Shown here: positions 9,045 to 17,746 of the stretch, one piece after another
How positions within the stretch are numbered: position 1 is the first letter of the stretch
Layout: every line of letters begins with the position of its first letter
Source of the DNA: JAPOUP01 sp965199865
GTDB lineage: Bacteria; Pseudomonadota; Alphaproteobacteria; Rhodobacterales; Rhodobacteraceae
Assembly (NCBI GenBank): GCA_965199865.1
Contig: CBDATU010000020.1
Coordinates: 124,001 to 188,000 of the forward strand
Reading direction: 5' to 3'
DNA length: 64,000 nucleotides
The notes under the pieces: generated by a model
The model's input: only the letters and a program-made list of their open reading frames with translations
Databases searched by the model: none
What the model was told of the DNA's origin: nothing
Made by a program: the position numbers and the translations under genes

Positions 9045-9222
9045 ACAAGGTTTGGCGAAAACATAACAAAAATGTCTGAATGTTCTGTTCCGCGATTTCG
9101 GCCTGCCATGGGCCGAAATCGCCGTACCGGGCATTCGAACAACATGCGGCGAACTGGAAGTCAGAGCCCAAGTCTACCGACGCGCTGCGGCGTGGCGAAG
9201 GTCGGCTTTCGCCTCGCCATTT

Positions 9223-10422
9223 TTAGCCAAACCGATTTCGCCAAATCTGACAACGCCCAGCATCCCGTACTTCGTAGGCTTCCAAGGCATCTGCTGGACT
9301 CTGGTCGAACTGATTTTCGCCGTCCTCGCCGAGGGCAGTCAGGCGCATCGAATACCAAGCGGTGACACCTCCCCGCGGAGGATTGTCGAACAGGGGAAAC
9401 TCAGGATCACCCCCTAAATCGCTTAGCCAATGGTTTGCTAGCGCCGGGTCCAGCACCATTGCTCGGGCAACGCTAATGGCATCAGCGGAGCCATCCCGCA
9501 AAACTTTCGCCGCTTGTTCACGGGTCTCAAATCCACCGGTCAGAGCGATTGGAATTGATGTCAGTTCCTTGCCGCGTTTGGCGAAATCGATGAAGTAAGG
9601 GCCTGATGACGATGTGCCGTCGGAACTTGATGCAGCACCGGGGAAATACGTGCCACCGCTGACATCGATTAAATCAATCGTTGATTTGTCAATCAGCCGC
9701 ACGACCTCTAATGCATCTTCATTTGTGAGACCGCCTTCAAGTTTGTCGGTCGAGTTGATCTTGATGCCAACAGGGTAGGTCGGTCCAACTGCCTGCCGAA
9801 CGGCCTCAATCACTTCGCCGATGATACGGAACCGGTTCAAGACAGCCCCGCCATATGAATCGGTCCGGTGGTTGAAGAGAGGCGATAAGAACTGGCTGAA
9901 CAGAAATCCGTGACCGGCATGGATCAAAACGCCTCCGAAACCACTCTTTTGCCCGAGTGACGCCGCTTCCGCGTAGGTCTGGGGCAGGTCATGAATTTCG
10001 GCCAAAGACATGCCATCGCATTTCAAGCCCTCAACATCCAATGATGACGGTCCTTTGGGCGTACTGATCGGCCCGTGTGCAAGCGCTCCGGCATGGCCAA
10101 GCTGCGGCCAGATATGCGCCCCATTCTTTGAACCGCTTTTCGCCAGTTACTTCAGGGCAGGCATGTCTGCATCCGGAACCAAAACTAGGTTTCCGGGTTT
10201 CTCGGGATAATTTGGGCCGACTTGCACCTCACCGATCAGGGACAGAGCCGCGCCTCCGTCTGCCCATCGTTCATATAGTCGCATTTGAGCTTCAGTCGGG
10301 TTTCCAGCGCCATCGCCTAATGAGTCAGACATTGCCGCCTTCACCAATCTGTTCTTAAGTTGGATACCGCAGGGGAGGTCAAGCGGCTGGGCCAACAATC
10401 TGGTTGCTTCGGTGGCATTCAT
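9223..10422 (-). pseudogene. Old Yellow Enzyme-type NADH:flavin oxidoreductase with an in-frame stop
   Basis: The minus-strand frame from 10422 (MNATEATRLLAQPLDL) to 9223 would encode about 399 residues, the right size for a single-domain OYE. Motifs are GIQLKNRLVKAAMSD, HIWPQLGHAGAL, GGVLIHAGHGFLFSQFLSP, the NHRTDSYGG signature and DAISVARAMVLDP. A TAA at 10147-10149 breaks the frame between ADMPALK and LAKSGSKNGAH with no frame change. The N-terminal piece of 91 residues and the C-terminal piece each lack half of the TIM barrel. The upstream operator is still present (10441-10452), so the decay may be recent. Confidence 0.82.
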
Positions 10423-10440
10423 TTCATCTCTCCATCGGTA

Positions 10441-10452
10441 TATTTCGATATA
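10441..10452. promoter_or_regulatory. Operator TATTTCGATATA upstream of the OYE gene
   Basis: A near-palindromic 12-mer lies 19-30 bases upstream of the OYE start codon. It matches TATCTCGATATA at 10821-10832 in 11 of 12 positions. The only regulator between the two sites is the ArsR-type protein at 10503-10811, its likely binder. Confidence 0.55.
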
Positions 10453-10502
10453 TCACTCCAGATTGTCAAACGTCGGCATTGGGTGGGTTCTTGCCTCGTG
10501 AA

Positions 10503-10811
10503 TTATGGCTTAAGAAGCTCGTCTCGGACGGCGGCGAGAAACGCCTCGATGTTCTTTTCATCGCGTCGGTAGAACGTCCACTGCCCATGGCGTTTCGACT
10601 GCACAAAACCGGCTTGTTTCAACAGTCCCATGTAGTTTGAGATCGTGGACTGAGAGAGCTTCGCTTTCTCCTGGATGTACGCAACGCAAACGCCTTCAAG
10701 GTCTTCGTGACCCGGTAACGCAGGCGGAAAGTTTGAGCGATCCTTGAGCCATTCCAGAATCTGGCGGCGAACCGGATTGTTCAGGGCCGATATTGACTTC
10801 TCAATGTCCAT
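10503..10811 (-). CDS. ArsR-family helix-turn-helix regulator
   Basis: 102 residues from the ATG at 10811 (MDIEKSISALNNPVRRQILE); the open frame continues upstream but only through the promoter. The winged helix is clear: NPVRRQILEWL, then the recognition segment KLSQSTISNYMGLLKQAGFV and the wing SKRHGQWTFYRRDE. VCVAYIQEK carries a single Cys that might serve as a thiol sensor. No metal-binding cysteine pair is visible. The gene is in the same direction as the OYE pseudogene and upstream of it, and both have the same operator. ArsR-OYE pairs commonly respond to electrophiles or quinones; the signal here is inferred. Confidence 0.85.
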   Translation of the reverse strand: MDIEKSISALNNPVRRQILEWLKDRSNFPPALPGHEDLEGVCVAYIQEKAKLSQSTISNYMGLLKQAGFVQSKRHGQWTFYRRDEKNIEAFLAAVRDELLKP

Positions 10812-10820
10812 AAATCGAAA

Positions 10821-10832
10821 TATCTCGATATA
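10821..10832. promoter_or_regulatory. Operator TATCTCGATATA upstream of the ArsR gene
   Basis: This second copy of the operator sits 10-21 bases upstream of the ArsR start codon, where binding would block the gene's own transcription or translation. Together with the copy at 10441-10452 it defines a small autoregulated regulon. Confidence 0.55.
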
Positions 10833-11239
10833 CAGCCTGAAGTCAAGCTCCCATCTCGATGAATTCAAAGCGGTCCTTCGCAATCGCTACATGAACGACG
10901 GCAAAGTCCGCATCTTACCGGTTCATGCCTGTCGCAGCGAAGGTCGGCTTCCCTAAAGCCAGACTGGAAAACTTGATTAAATCAAGTTTCTCCCTGTGAT
11001 TTTCCAGGCGCAAGAAAGAACTCCAAAAACTTTCCTCAGGAAAGTTCTGCCCCTGACTTTCGCCAGGAAAATCTGTTTAGCCAAACCTAACGCAGAAAGT
11101 TACTATCCGCGTGCCCATGCCAATCTCATCCACTGCTCCATGGTCAACAACGCAATCCGCGTGTCCATGCTCAGACCTAGCACAGGCCTAGCACAATTGG
11201 GTTTCAGCCCAACGATATCAACGACTTAACCCTCCGTGG
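10833..11239. other. Region without a recognisable gene
   Basis: About 400 bases of AT-richer sequence with many stops in all frames. Short repeated phrases (for example CTCAGGAAAGTTCTG / CGCCAGGAAAATCTG near 11034-11072) suggest degenerate duplication. No gene or RNA is seen until the tRNA fragment at 11240. Confidence 0.5.
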
Positions 11240-11290
11240 CGGGCATTGAAAATCCTCGTGTCGGTGGTTCGATTCCGTCCCTAGGCACCA
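11240..11290 (+). tRNA. tRNA-Phe(GAA), 3' half only (probable attachment-site remnant)
   Basis: The segment reads from a degenerate anticodon arm (TTGAAAATC, anticodon GAA) through GTGTCGG, the T-loop GGTTCGATTCC and the acceptor CTAGGCA followed by CCA. The 3' half resembles alphaproteobacterial tRNA-Phe. No matching 5' half (expected GCCTAGG...TAGCTCAG) is found upstream, and the anticodon stem has a mismatch. A lone 3' half with CCA is what site-specific integration at a tRNA gene leaves at the distal end of an island. The dead integrase at 6906 fits that history. Confidence 0.7.
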
Positions 11291-11349
11291 TTTAAATCAA
11301 GTGATAACAGTATCTTACCTGATTTATGTGCTGTAGCGCAGCCGCTTGA

Positions 11350-11867
11350 AATCCCAAAATACCCTAGCGGTCCTAGCGCGTCGATCATCGCCAGGACCCT
11401 GCCGGTCGGGCATCCCCGCAAGCGTCCGGGCCCCTGCCCCCCCTTTTCCGCCAGCCGCCTTCCGGTGAGCCCTCATGACCGTGCCGTCGACGCGGACGTA
11501 CCCGAAACCGGACTCTCCGGACAACCTCCGGAACCACGGCCGGAAACGCCGCTCTCCACCCGGTGCCGGAACCGCCTGGAGACGCTGCCGCACTTCCCGG
11601 GGCGTTCCGGAAGGTCGCGCTACCGGGCTCCCGTCCGTGTCCGCACGGGAACCGACCCGGGAAACAGGCGGCTGTCCGCCTCCGTCACTCCGGGATACCA
11701 TTCCGGCCCGCGGGCATATCCCGGATCCGTTCCCGCATGTCATCCGTCAGGACCTGCCCGCCTTCGCTCATGATACTGCCCCCGGTTGCCCGAATGGCCG
11801 TTTCGGCCTTTGCTGGGGGCACCGTAGCCGATTCGGACGTGGCGTTCAGATGTCAACGGACCCTAGA
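11350..11867 (-). mobile_element. IS5-family element relic 1
   Basis: On the minus strand the transposase start is recognisable in shifted frames (LTDDMRERIRDMPAGR, then VRVDGTVMRAHRKAAGGKGG). The same order, with the closely related VLTDDMWERIRDILPGR-type start, is seen in relic 2 at 13867-14640. The right terminal inverted repeat, CTAGGGTCCGTTGACA on the minus strand, is at 11852-11867. The left part is deleted. The frames are broken several times, so it is inactive. Confidence 0.65.
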
Positions 11868-11869
11868 AT

Positions 11870-12260
11870 CCAGCCGTCATTTGTTGGATCGACAGGGTCA
11901 CAGCCAACGCCATGAGCATCACGCCGAACCCAGGATTGAACCAAAGGCGATGGATCGGGTGATCCAGCAAACGTTCCACCTGACTCCCGAACCCAGGCCC
12001 AGCTGCCGATGCTGAAAAAACGGATGACGCAATAGAGTGCCGTGAACGCGAAGAGCGTAATCTGCGATTGGTCGAGGTCGTGTCGCGAACCTGGTGGCGA
12101 GAGTAACGGCGAGCATGTGTTTAAGCAGACGGTATTCGCATTACAGCGGCTCTCCTCCGATGACAGTCACGACAGCTCCAACCGCGATAGTGACAGCAGT
12201 CATGACAAGGCCAAAAGTATCTGTATCATCACGATGGCAGCCCTCCCGTAAGCTTCACAC
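11870..12260 (-). pseudogene. LysE-family exporter, C-terminal remnant (tentative)
   Basis: On the minus strand one stretch reads FFSIGSWAWVRSQVERLLDH followed by PIHRLWFNPGFGVMLMALAV, which resembles the last helix and end of LysE/RhtB amino-acid exporters. Upstream sequence gives short hydrophobic pieces separated by stops. A partial copy of repeat R (GGTCGTGTCGCGA) lies inside at about 12076. The call rests on one short segment. Confidence 0.4.
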
Positions 12261-12514
12261 CTGAGCGGCTCTTCCTGTGCGCGTGGGGAACCTGCCATAT
12301 AGAATAGGCGTCCAAAATTAGCGCAATTTCAGGTGCGACACCAAGTTCCCAAACATAAGCGCGCTGTTGGTACCAACAGCGCACCACCAACGGTGGCCAT
12401 ATGAATACGACCAAAGACGGTGATTAACGAGGCGCTTGCGGCAGATGAAGCGGCTTCTTTCCCCATCCACAAGCGCGCCACACTCACCTGTGCCATCGCA
12501 AGCGGTATAGAGAG

Positions 12515-13003
12515 TCAGTGCTTCATCCCGCTCAAGAAGTAGGACAGAGCAACGATGATCAACGCGATGCCACCGCCTAGATGCAGGATTGCCGTTGCGC
12601 CCTCCCAAATAAGAACCTGCCCCAGGTATGCGATGCCCAGCATGGTAATGACCACGCTGATCAATTTCGACTTCAATTCATCAAGGGACCTCACCACAAG
12701 CCAGTTCGGCACAGAAATATCTGAATTATAGTAAAGCTGATAAAGCCCAAGTGATACGACCTGCACGACTGTGGCGAGCAAAAATATGTCGACAATCTCG
12801 ATGGCAGTGAATAGGTGCTTGTTGGTCGCCTTTTCGGTCACACCGCTTTCAGTCATCTCATGGATGAGCTTAAAGGTCTTGAACCCGCCATAAATCATAA
12901 GTGCAACAGAAACACAAAATGTTGCAACGATTGGGACAAGGGAAACGACCCGCAATAGCAGTGATGGAACGTATTCAATAAGTGACTTTCGATCTTCGTT
13001 CAT
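12515..13003 (-). CDS. YqhA/UPF0114-family inner-membrane protein
   Basis: 162 residues with four predicted membrane segments (about residues 15-40, 68-92, 112-135 and 138-158). Family-like features are the IHEMTESGV loop, VDIFLLATVVQVVSLGLYQL, and PNWLVVRSLDELKSKLISVV, the most conserved part of UPF0114. The gene starts 3 bases after the stop of the membrane protein at 13007, so the two are one transcript. The biochemical role of the family is unknown. The frame is intact, in contrast to its surroundings. Confidence 0.8.
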   Translation of the reverse strand: MNEDRKSLIEYVPSLLLRVVSLVPIVATFCVSVALMIYGGFKTFKLIHEMTESGVTEKATNKHLFTAIEIVDIFLLATVVQVVSLGLYQLYYNSDISVPNWLVVRSLDELKSKLISVVITMLGIAYLGQVLIWEGATAILHLGGGIALIIVALSYFLSGMKH

Positions 13004-13006
13004 GAA

Positions 13007-13672
13007 CTATCTTTCCCTTTTCAACCGGACGATTCCAACGATTGCTGCCCAAAACGGAAGGGCAATCAACCCTGCCTGACGCGCTGAACTCAGCATAGGA
13101 AAAATCGGGGTGAGACTGCCAATAAGCCCAACCAACCCACCACCAAGTGCCAGAAATCCCAGCCACCGTGGCATCTCCGATTTCCTTTGCAGAACAACCA
13201 AACCAAGCAATATCGACGCGGTTGCCAAGAGCGTGCTGCCCATCAGTGCTCCAGCATTTCGAAATTGCATCAGAGTCCGAACAAAGACGTCCATAGTCGC
13301 CCGTTGATCTAGGTTCGCTTGATCGTATGCGGCAGCAGTCATCTGAGTAAGTGCCACACTTGTCATGGTCTCGATCATGAAGATCACGATGCCAACCAGA
13401 AGCAAGCCCTCAGCCGCAGACGTGTTGGAGCGAGCCGTGCCAATGACTTCGGCAGTACCCGCACAAAACAGTGTCGCGAAGGTCAGAGAAAGAAGGATCA
13501 GAACTAAAGCCGTAAGAACACTGGACGGGTTCGCGGCCATGGCGCCCATGATCTCAGCGGCATCGACCGCCTCCATCGCTTCTTCCGAAAGACCGCTTAC
13601 GGCAAAGAATACAATTCCAATCGTGGAAACCACGAACCAAATTACTCCAGAAACCGCAGAGAACCTGACCAT
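13007..13672 (-). CDS. Multi-pass membrane protein of unknown function (DUF4386-like)
   Basis: 221 residues with about six membrane segments, beginning FSAVSGVIWFVVSTIGIVFF and ending in a short basic tail (IVRLKRER). The pattern of helices with the conserved-looking Gln/Asn pair in LMQFRNAGALMGSTLLATAS resembles DUF4386-type proteins, but the match is not certain. It is the first gene of a two-gene operon with the UPF0114 protein. The 5' flank contains a copy of repeat R at 13771. Confidence 0.6.
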   Translation of the reverse strand: MVRFSAVSGVIWFVVSTIGIVFFAVSGLSEEAMEAVDAAEIMGAMAANPSSVLTALVLILLSLTFATLFCAGTAEVIGTARSNTSAAEGLLLVGIVIFMIETMTSVALTQMTAAAYDQANLDQRATMDVFVRTLMQFRNAGALMGSTLLATASILLGLVVLQRKSEMPRWLGFLALGGGLVGLIGSLTPIFPMLSSARQAGLIALPFWAAIVGIVRLKRER

Positions 13673-13770
13673 TGATCGACCCTACCACACGTACCGCTCA
13701 ACATGCAAAGCCGTCAGAGCACATCCAGTTTCGGCAACTTCGGTAGATTGCAACTGGGTGCGCATCACAC

Positions 13771-13858
13771 CGGTCGTGTCGCGAGTTTGGTGGAAATTCG
13801 ATAGTGGTGCATCCACCGGGTGGCGAAAGCCACCGACTGGCGGTCGTTACCGCCAGAG
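13771..13858 (+). repeat. Dispersed repeat R, copy 2
   Basis: It begins GGTCGTGTCGCGAGTTTGG and continues through a CCGGGTG...GAAAGCCACC...CTGGCGGTCG block. Over about 85 bases it aligns with the copy at 50734, and over the first 35 with 9001-9044. It abuts the terminal repeat of IS5 relic 2 at 13867. Confidence 0.6.
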
Positions 13859-13866
13859 CACTATCC

Positions 13867-14640
13867 CTAGTGTCCGTTGACAATCATCTAGCGGCGGTCA
13901 TGGCCGCCGCCAGAAGAAACGTCGCCCGGAACTACCTGATCCTGGCGAAGAAATTGTCGATTTGGCGGCACTAGCCATACATCTTCCGGTCATGCAATGT
14001 TACCGCACCACCTTCCTGTTCGACCGCGGCCGATTCGCGCCTCCCGACTCGTAGACCAGCCAGTCAGTGTCGAACGCCCGGTCCGCGAGCAGGGCTCCGA
14101 AAATCCGCCATTCCAGGATCTGCGGCAGCTCTTTCAGGTCGCGGGCCCAGCCTGCAGGGATGGCGATGCCCACCAGATGGCCGAGCGCGTCGGTCATCGC
14201 CAGGACCCTGCTCGTCAGGCTTCCCAGTGAGCGTCCGGGATCCTGGCTCGAGGCCCGCTTTTTCACGCACCGCCTTCTGGTGCGCTCTCATGGCCATGCC
14301 GTCGACAAGGATTACTCAGGATCGAACTCTCCGGAAAACACGTCGGAACGCTTCTGCATCTGCCGAAGCGTTCCGAAAAGTCACGCCACTACTCCCCCGT
14401 CCGGGTCTGCACGGGTACCGCCCCGGGAAACAGGCGGCTTTCCGCCGCCATCACTTCCTGGGGTGTCCCGCCGACCCGGAAGGATGTCCCGAATCCGTTC
14501 CCACATGTCATCCGTCAGGAACCGCCTACCGTCGTTAATGATACTGCCCCCGGTTGCCTGAATGGCCGTTTCGGACCTTGTTGAGGGCGCCGTAGCCGAT
14601 TCGGACCTGACGTTCAGATTCAAATGTCAACGGATCCTGG
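13867..14640 (-). mobile_element. IS5-family element relic 2, both ends visible
   Basis: The element is bounded by CTAGTGTCCGTTGACA at 13867-13882 and the inverted TGTCAACGGATCCTGG at 14625-14640, sharing the core TCCGTTGACA, and is 774 bases long. The minus-strand transposase begins near 14540 (RRFLTDDMWERIRDILPGR) and later gives AMRAHQKAVREKAGLEPGS-like and ALGHLVGIAIPAGWARDLKE pieces in different frames. It is a degenerate relative of relic 1. Confidence 0.65.
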
Positions 14641-15124
14641 CACGGAGCTATCGCAGCAAGCGACCATCGCTCATTGCCGTGCTTAAGGCGCTTTACAGTT
14701 GTCATTTTAGACGGTGGGTTGATTTCTCCGGCAATCATCATGTTGTTTGAGTTTTCCGCCTACGTTCGGTTCGGAAAAACGATTGGCCCCCAGGCGGCGG
14801 TTTTGTCCTGACGAGATTTCCAATGGGTTCTGGCACCGCGAGTACCCAGACTGGAAAACCTGGTTAATTCAGGATAGCCGCATGAGCGGACCTTTGCTGT
14901 GTCGGGCATGGGCGGCAACTGTGCGGGCAGATCAGTAATCGGGTGGATCGCCACCAGCAACCGCTGCAGAAGTTCAGTGGTGATTTGTAGCGCGGTCAGC
15001 ACATGTCAAGGATAGGCCCGGACACGTCAAGGTGACTGTCTCTCCAAGATCTCGCCTAAAAATGCGACGGAAATCCCTGCCGCTCACGTAATAGGTGGTA
15101 GGTTGGAGAATATTGGGGCCTGGC
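14641..15124. other. Region without a recognisable gene
   Basis: About 480 bases between the IS5 relic and the secreted-protein gene. No frame longer than about 80 codons looks coding, and no RNA or strong hairpin was recognised. It must hold the promoter of the 15125-17130 operon, which could not be located with confidence. Confidence 0.45.
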
Positions 15125-15643
15125 ATGAAGCGAAAAACTCTTGCATGCTGCTTAGCGCTGCCGGTCTCCGCGGCAACCCAATCCTCCGCTGAGCCGCCTG
15201 ATTTACAATCATCGACACCAGTCATCCACCTTGTGGACAATCTTGATGAGGCAGACAGATTGGGATGGTGCATCGACACCGTGTGGCACGGCCTTTCAGA
15301 CCGTCTGCACGCCCATTCATGCAAGCCGCAAGGGGGCGATGTGCAGTTCCGCCACGATGATGCAACCGCCCAGCTCATCTCGGTGGCCTTCGATACCAAA
15401 TGTGCAACGCACCAGGGAGCCAACGAACCATTGATACTTGTTGACTGCGATCCAGGCAGCAGCTTCCAGAAACTCACCTACGATCCACAGAAAATGACTT
15501 TGCACCCTGAGGATGCCCCCAGCACATGCCTAGCCGTCGGAGAAAGCAGTCAGTCAGCTGGTCCCTATATGTCACGCGACCTCCTTGTCCGGGAATGCGC
15601 GGAGACGGACCAGACACACAAAACATGGATCGTCCTACCGTGA
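15125..15643 (+). CDS. Small secreted six-cysteine protein (beta-trefoil-like), family member 1
   Basis: 172 residues from the ATG at 15125 (MKRKTLACCLALPVSAATQS), with a signal peptide cleaved near SSA. The mature part is strongly related to the protein at 51052-51573: both have PVIxLxDNLDExDxLGWCID, LHAHSCKPQGGDVQF, SAGPxMSR and six cysteines in the same places. The spacing of Cys, Gln and aromatic residues resembles ricin-type beta-trefoil lectins, but this is inference. The stop codon overlaps the multicopper oxidase gene, so the two are translationally coupled and probably act together in the periplasm or outside. Confidence 0.72.
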   Translation: MKRKTLACCLALPVSAATQSSAEPPDLQSSTPVIHLVDNLDEADRLGWCIDTVWHGLSDRLHAHSCKPQGGDVQFRHDDATAQLISVAFDTKCATHQGANEPLILVDCDPGSSFQKLTYDPQKMTLHPEDAPSTCLAVGESSQSAGPYMSRDLLVRECAETDQTHKTWIVLP

Positions 15644-17130
15644 ATACCCTTTTGTCTCGCCGCACCATGCTTGTCGGAACAGCCGCAGCCGGTTTGGCTG
15701 GCGCTTTGGACCTTAAATCAACTGCGGCTCAGTCCGCGACGCAGCGGATCACGTTGGATGTTCGGGAAGTGAATGGAGCGCCAGCATACAATGGCATGAT
15801 GCCGGGACAGACCATTTATGCCAATCCTGGTGAGACCATCGAAGTGCATCTGATCAACTCGCTTCCGCGACTGGATGATGATTGCAGTGATGATTTCAAC
15901 AATTTCCATGGGTTGAACACGACCAATCTGCACACGCACGGCCTACATGTGTCGCCGACGACCGACAGTACCGGCGAGTACGATGCGGACAACGTATTTC
16001 TCAGCGTGACACCAAAGGACCAGTTCGTGCCTTGCGCGGAGGATTGCGGCAGCAACGTCGAAAAGACCTTTCGCAATGGCGAAGCGTTCTACCGCTTTGA
16101 ATTAAGGTCGGATCATCCAAGTGGCACCTACTGGTATCACGCCCATAAACATGGAGCGACCCAATCGCAGGTGGCAGCCGGTTTGGCAGGACCACTCATC
16201 GTCAAGGATCGCCCAGGTTTCATGCCGTCCTACATTGAAAACGCCAGCGAAAAGATTTTCGTCATCATGAATGAAGGTATCATTCTCGCTGATCCAGGCG
16301 GCGGTGGCGAACTTGATCCAACCGTTAGGCTTCGCCCCGGAGAAGTTCAGCGATGGCGGCTCATCAATGCCCAATCCTCTGGGCAAGGTGGGGGTTCCTT
16401 CGCACGTCTGTCAACCAACGTTCCTGATTTGGAGATGTATCAGATTGCCTTCGACGGGATCACTTTGCAGCACCGCTTCAGGATTGATCAATCGGAAAAT
16501 GATGAACCATGGCTCAATCCAGCCGCGATGGCTCCGGGCAACCGAATGGACATCATGGTGCGCGTGCCGGACGGCGTACGCGAACGAAACATCGCAATGG
16601 ACATGGCAGCGCGCATTTCAAGGCTGTTTGAGCTGACTGCGAGCACGAAGCGGATCGGCATTGAAATTGAGGTGTCCGGCGATCCTGTCGACCATGAATG
16701 GTCCGATAATCCGACCCTGCCGGGCGCAGGACTCGCCGAATTCTCCAATGTCCCCCTGCCTCAAAGGAGCATCACCTATCAGGGTGGCTTTGCCATTGAT
16801 CGGGAACAGTTTACCGGCGAAGTGAAGCACAGGGTAAACTTGGGCGCGGAAGAGGAATGGACGGTCGAGAATGCAACCAGTGCCGTTCACGCCCACCACA
16901 TCCATGTAAACCCATTTCTTGTAACCCATATCGACGGTGTGCCCTTGGCAGACGACGATCCTCGCCGCCGGTGGCAGGATACGGTGGCGTTGCCGTTCTC
17001 AACGAGCGCAGGGCCCGGCACCATCACCTATAAAACCCGCTTTGAGCGTTTCAGGGGCAAGTTTGTGCTTCATTGCCACATCCTGCGTCACGAGGATCGC
17101 GGCATGATGCAAGTCGTGGAGGTGGTGTGA
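15625..17130 (+). CDS. Tat-exported multicopper oxidase (laccase-like)
   Basis: About 501 residues from the ATG at 15625 (MDRPTVNTLLSRRTMLVGTA); a GTG at 15640 that overlaps the upstream stop (GTGA) is an alternative. The leader has a twin-arginine motif, SRRTMLV, followed by a hydrophobic stretch. All four copper motifs are present: NLHTHGLHVSP, TYWYHAHKHG, HAHHIHVNPF and LHCHILRHEDRGM, the last with the axial Met of the type 1 site. The enzyme should oxidise phenols or metal ions in the periplasm with reduction of oxygen to water. It is the second gene of an operon with the six-cysteine protein. No metal-rich Met insert of the CueO type is seen. Confidence 0.9.
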   Translation: MDRPTVNTLLSRRTMLVGTAAAGLAGALDLKSTAAQSATQRITLDVREVNGAPAYNGMMPGQTIYANPGETIEVHLINSLPRLDDDCSDDFNNFHGLNTTNLHTHGLHVSPTTDSTGEYDADNVFLSVTPKDQFVPCAEDCGSNVEKTFRNGEAFYRFELRSDHPSGTYWYHAHKHGATQSQVAAGLAGPLIVKDRPGFMPSYIENASEKIFVIMNEGIILADPGGGGELDPTVRLRPGEVQRWRLINAQSSGQGGGSFARLSTNVPDLEMYQIAFDGITLQHRFRIDQSENDEPWLNPAAMAPGNRMDIMVRVPDGVRERNIAMDMAARISRLFELTASTKRIGIEIEVSGDPVDHEWSDNPTLPGAGLAEFSNVPLPQRSITYQGGFAIDREQFTGEVKHRVNLGAEEEWTVENATSAVHAHHIHVNPFLVTHIDGVPLADDDPRRRWQDTVALPFSTSAGPGTITYKTRFERFRGKFVLHCHILRHEDRGMMQVVEVV

Positions 17131-17194
17131 CTTGATCGGTGCCAGGCCGACGGGTCCTTTCAAGCTCGCTTTGCGCTTATGAGTGGAACCGGGG

Positions 17195-17255
17195 GCGTGA
17201 AACTCAATCCAGAACACCAAATCCAGCGGGGCCGCTCAACTTATGGAACAAACTC
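17195..17255 (-). mobile_element. Solo left end of the IS5-family element found at 18505 and 20370
   Basis: On the minus strand the sequence starts GAGTTTGTTCCATAAGTTGA and continues for about 60 bases in alignment with the left ends of the two complete IS copies (GAGTTGGATCCATAAGTTGA), at roughly 80 percent identity by eye. The rest of the element is gone. It supplies the last codons and the stop of the Rrf2 gene. Confidence 0.7.
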
Positions 17256-17642
17256 TGAGATGGTGGTCTCGCCCAGACGTTCGATCAGACTTTGCTCAAT
17301 CTCTTTCATGACTCCCGTCACCCGCCTGCGCAGGGCGTGTTCAACCGAACAGGAGGGAACCCATTCATCGTCGGCGGTGGAGACCAGGTTTTCGTCCAAT
17401 GCCACATACACATCCGCCAACGTTATCACCTCTGGAGATTTGGCGAGCTTCCACCCACCAGAATGACCTTTCTCCGAGGTCAGCAACCCCGATTCCCTGA
17501 GGCGTCCCAAAACCCGGCGAACCACAACCGGGTTCGTCCCAGCATGTTCAGCAATGTCCGATGACGTTCGCACACGTTCCGGATCTCCAGCCATGTGGCC
17601 GAGGGTGTGCAGGGCAAGAGAAAGGCGGCTATTGCGCTTCAT
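17241..17642 (-). CDS. Rrf2-family transcriptional regulator with an IS-derived C-terminus
   Basis: 133 residues. The N-terminal winged helix (SLALHTLGHMAGDPERVRTS, NPVVVRRVLGRLRESGLL, SGGWKLAKSPEVITLADVYV) is typical of Rrf2. In contrast to IscR/NsrR there is no three-cysteine cluster; one Cys is present (VPSCSVEHAL), as in thiol-sensing members. The last residues SEFVP and the TAA stop are encoded by the end of an IS relic (17241-17255), so the original C-terminus is lost or altered. The gene is divergent from the COG0523 GTPase gene at 17747 with about 100 bases between, a usual layout for a regulator and its target. Confidence 0.82.
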   Translation of the reverse strand: MKRNSRLSLALHTLGHMAGDPERVRTSSDIAEHAGTNPVVVRRVLGRLRESGLLTSEKGHSGGWKLAKSPEVITLADVYVALDENLVSTADDEWVPSCSVEHALRRRVTGVMKEIEQSLIERLGETTISEFVP

Positions 17643-17746
17643 TCACGATTCTTCTCCATACAGCACCCATTGATAACAATTTCTGTTGCATCTATCTAGT
17701 AACTATATAAGTTGCGTATTTCTCAACGCACCCGATGGAGAACCCC

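Noticed and set aside
11465..12015. Plus-strand frames over the IS5 relic
   Set aside because: The minus strand carries recognisable transposase pieces and a terminal repeat. The plus-strand frames have no start signals and no family resemblance.
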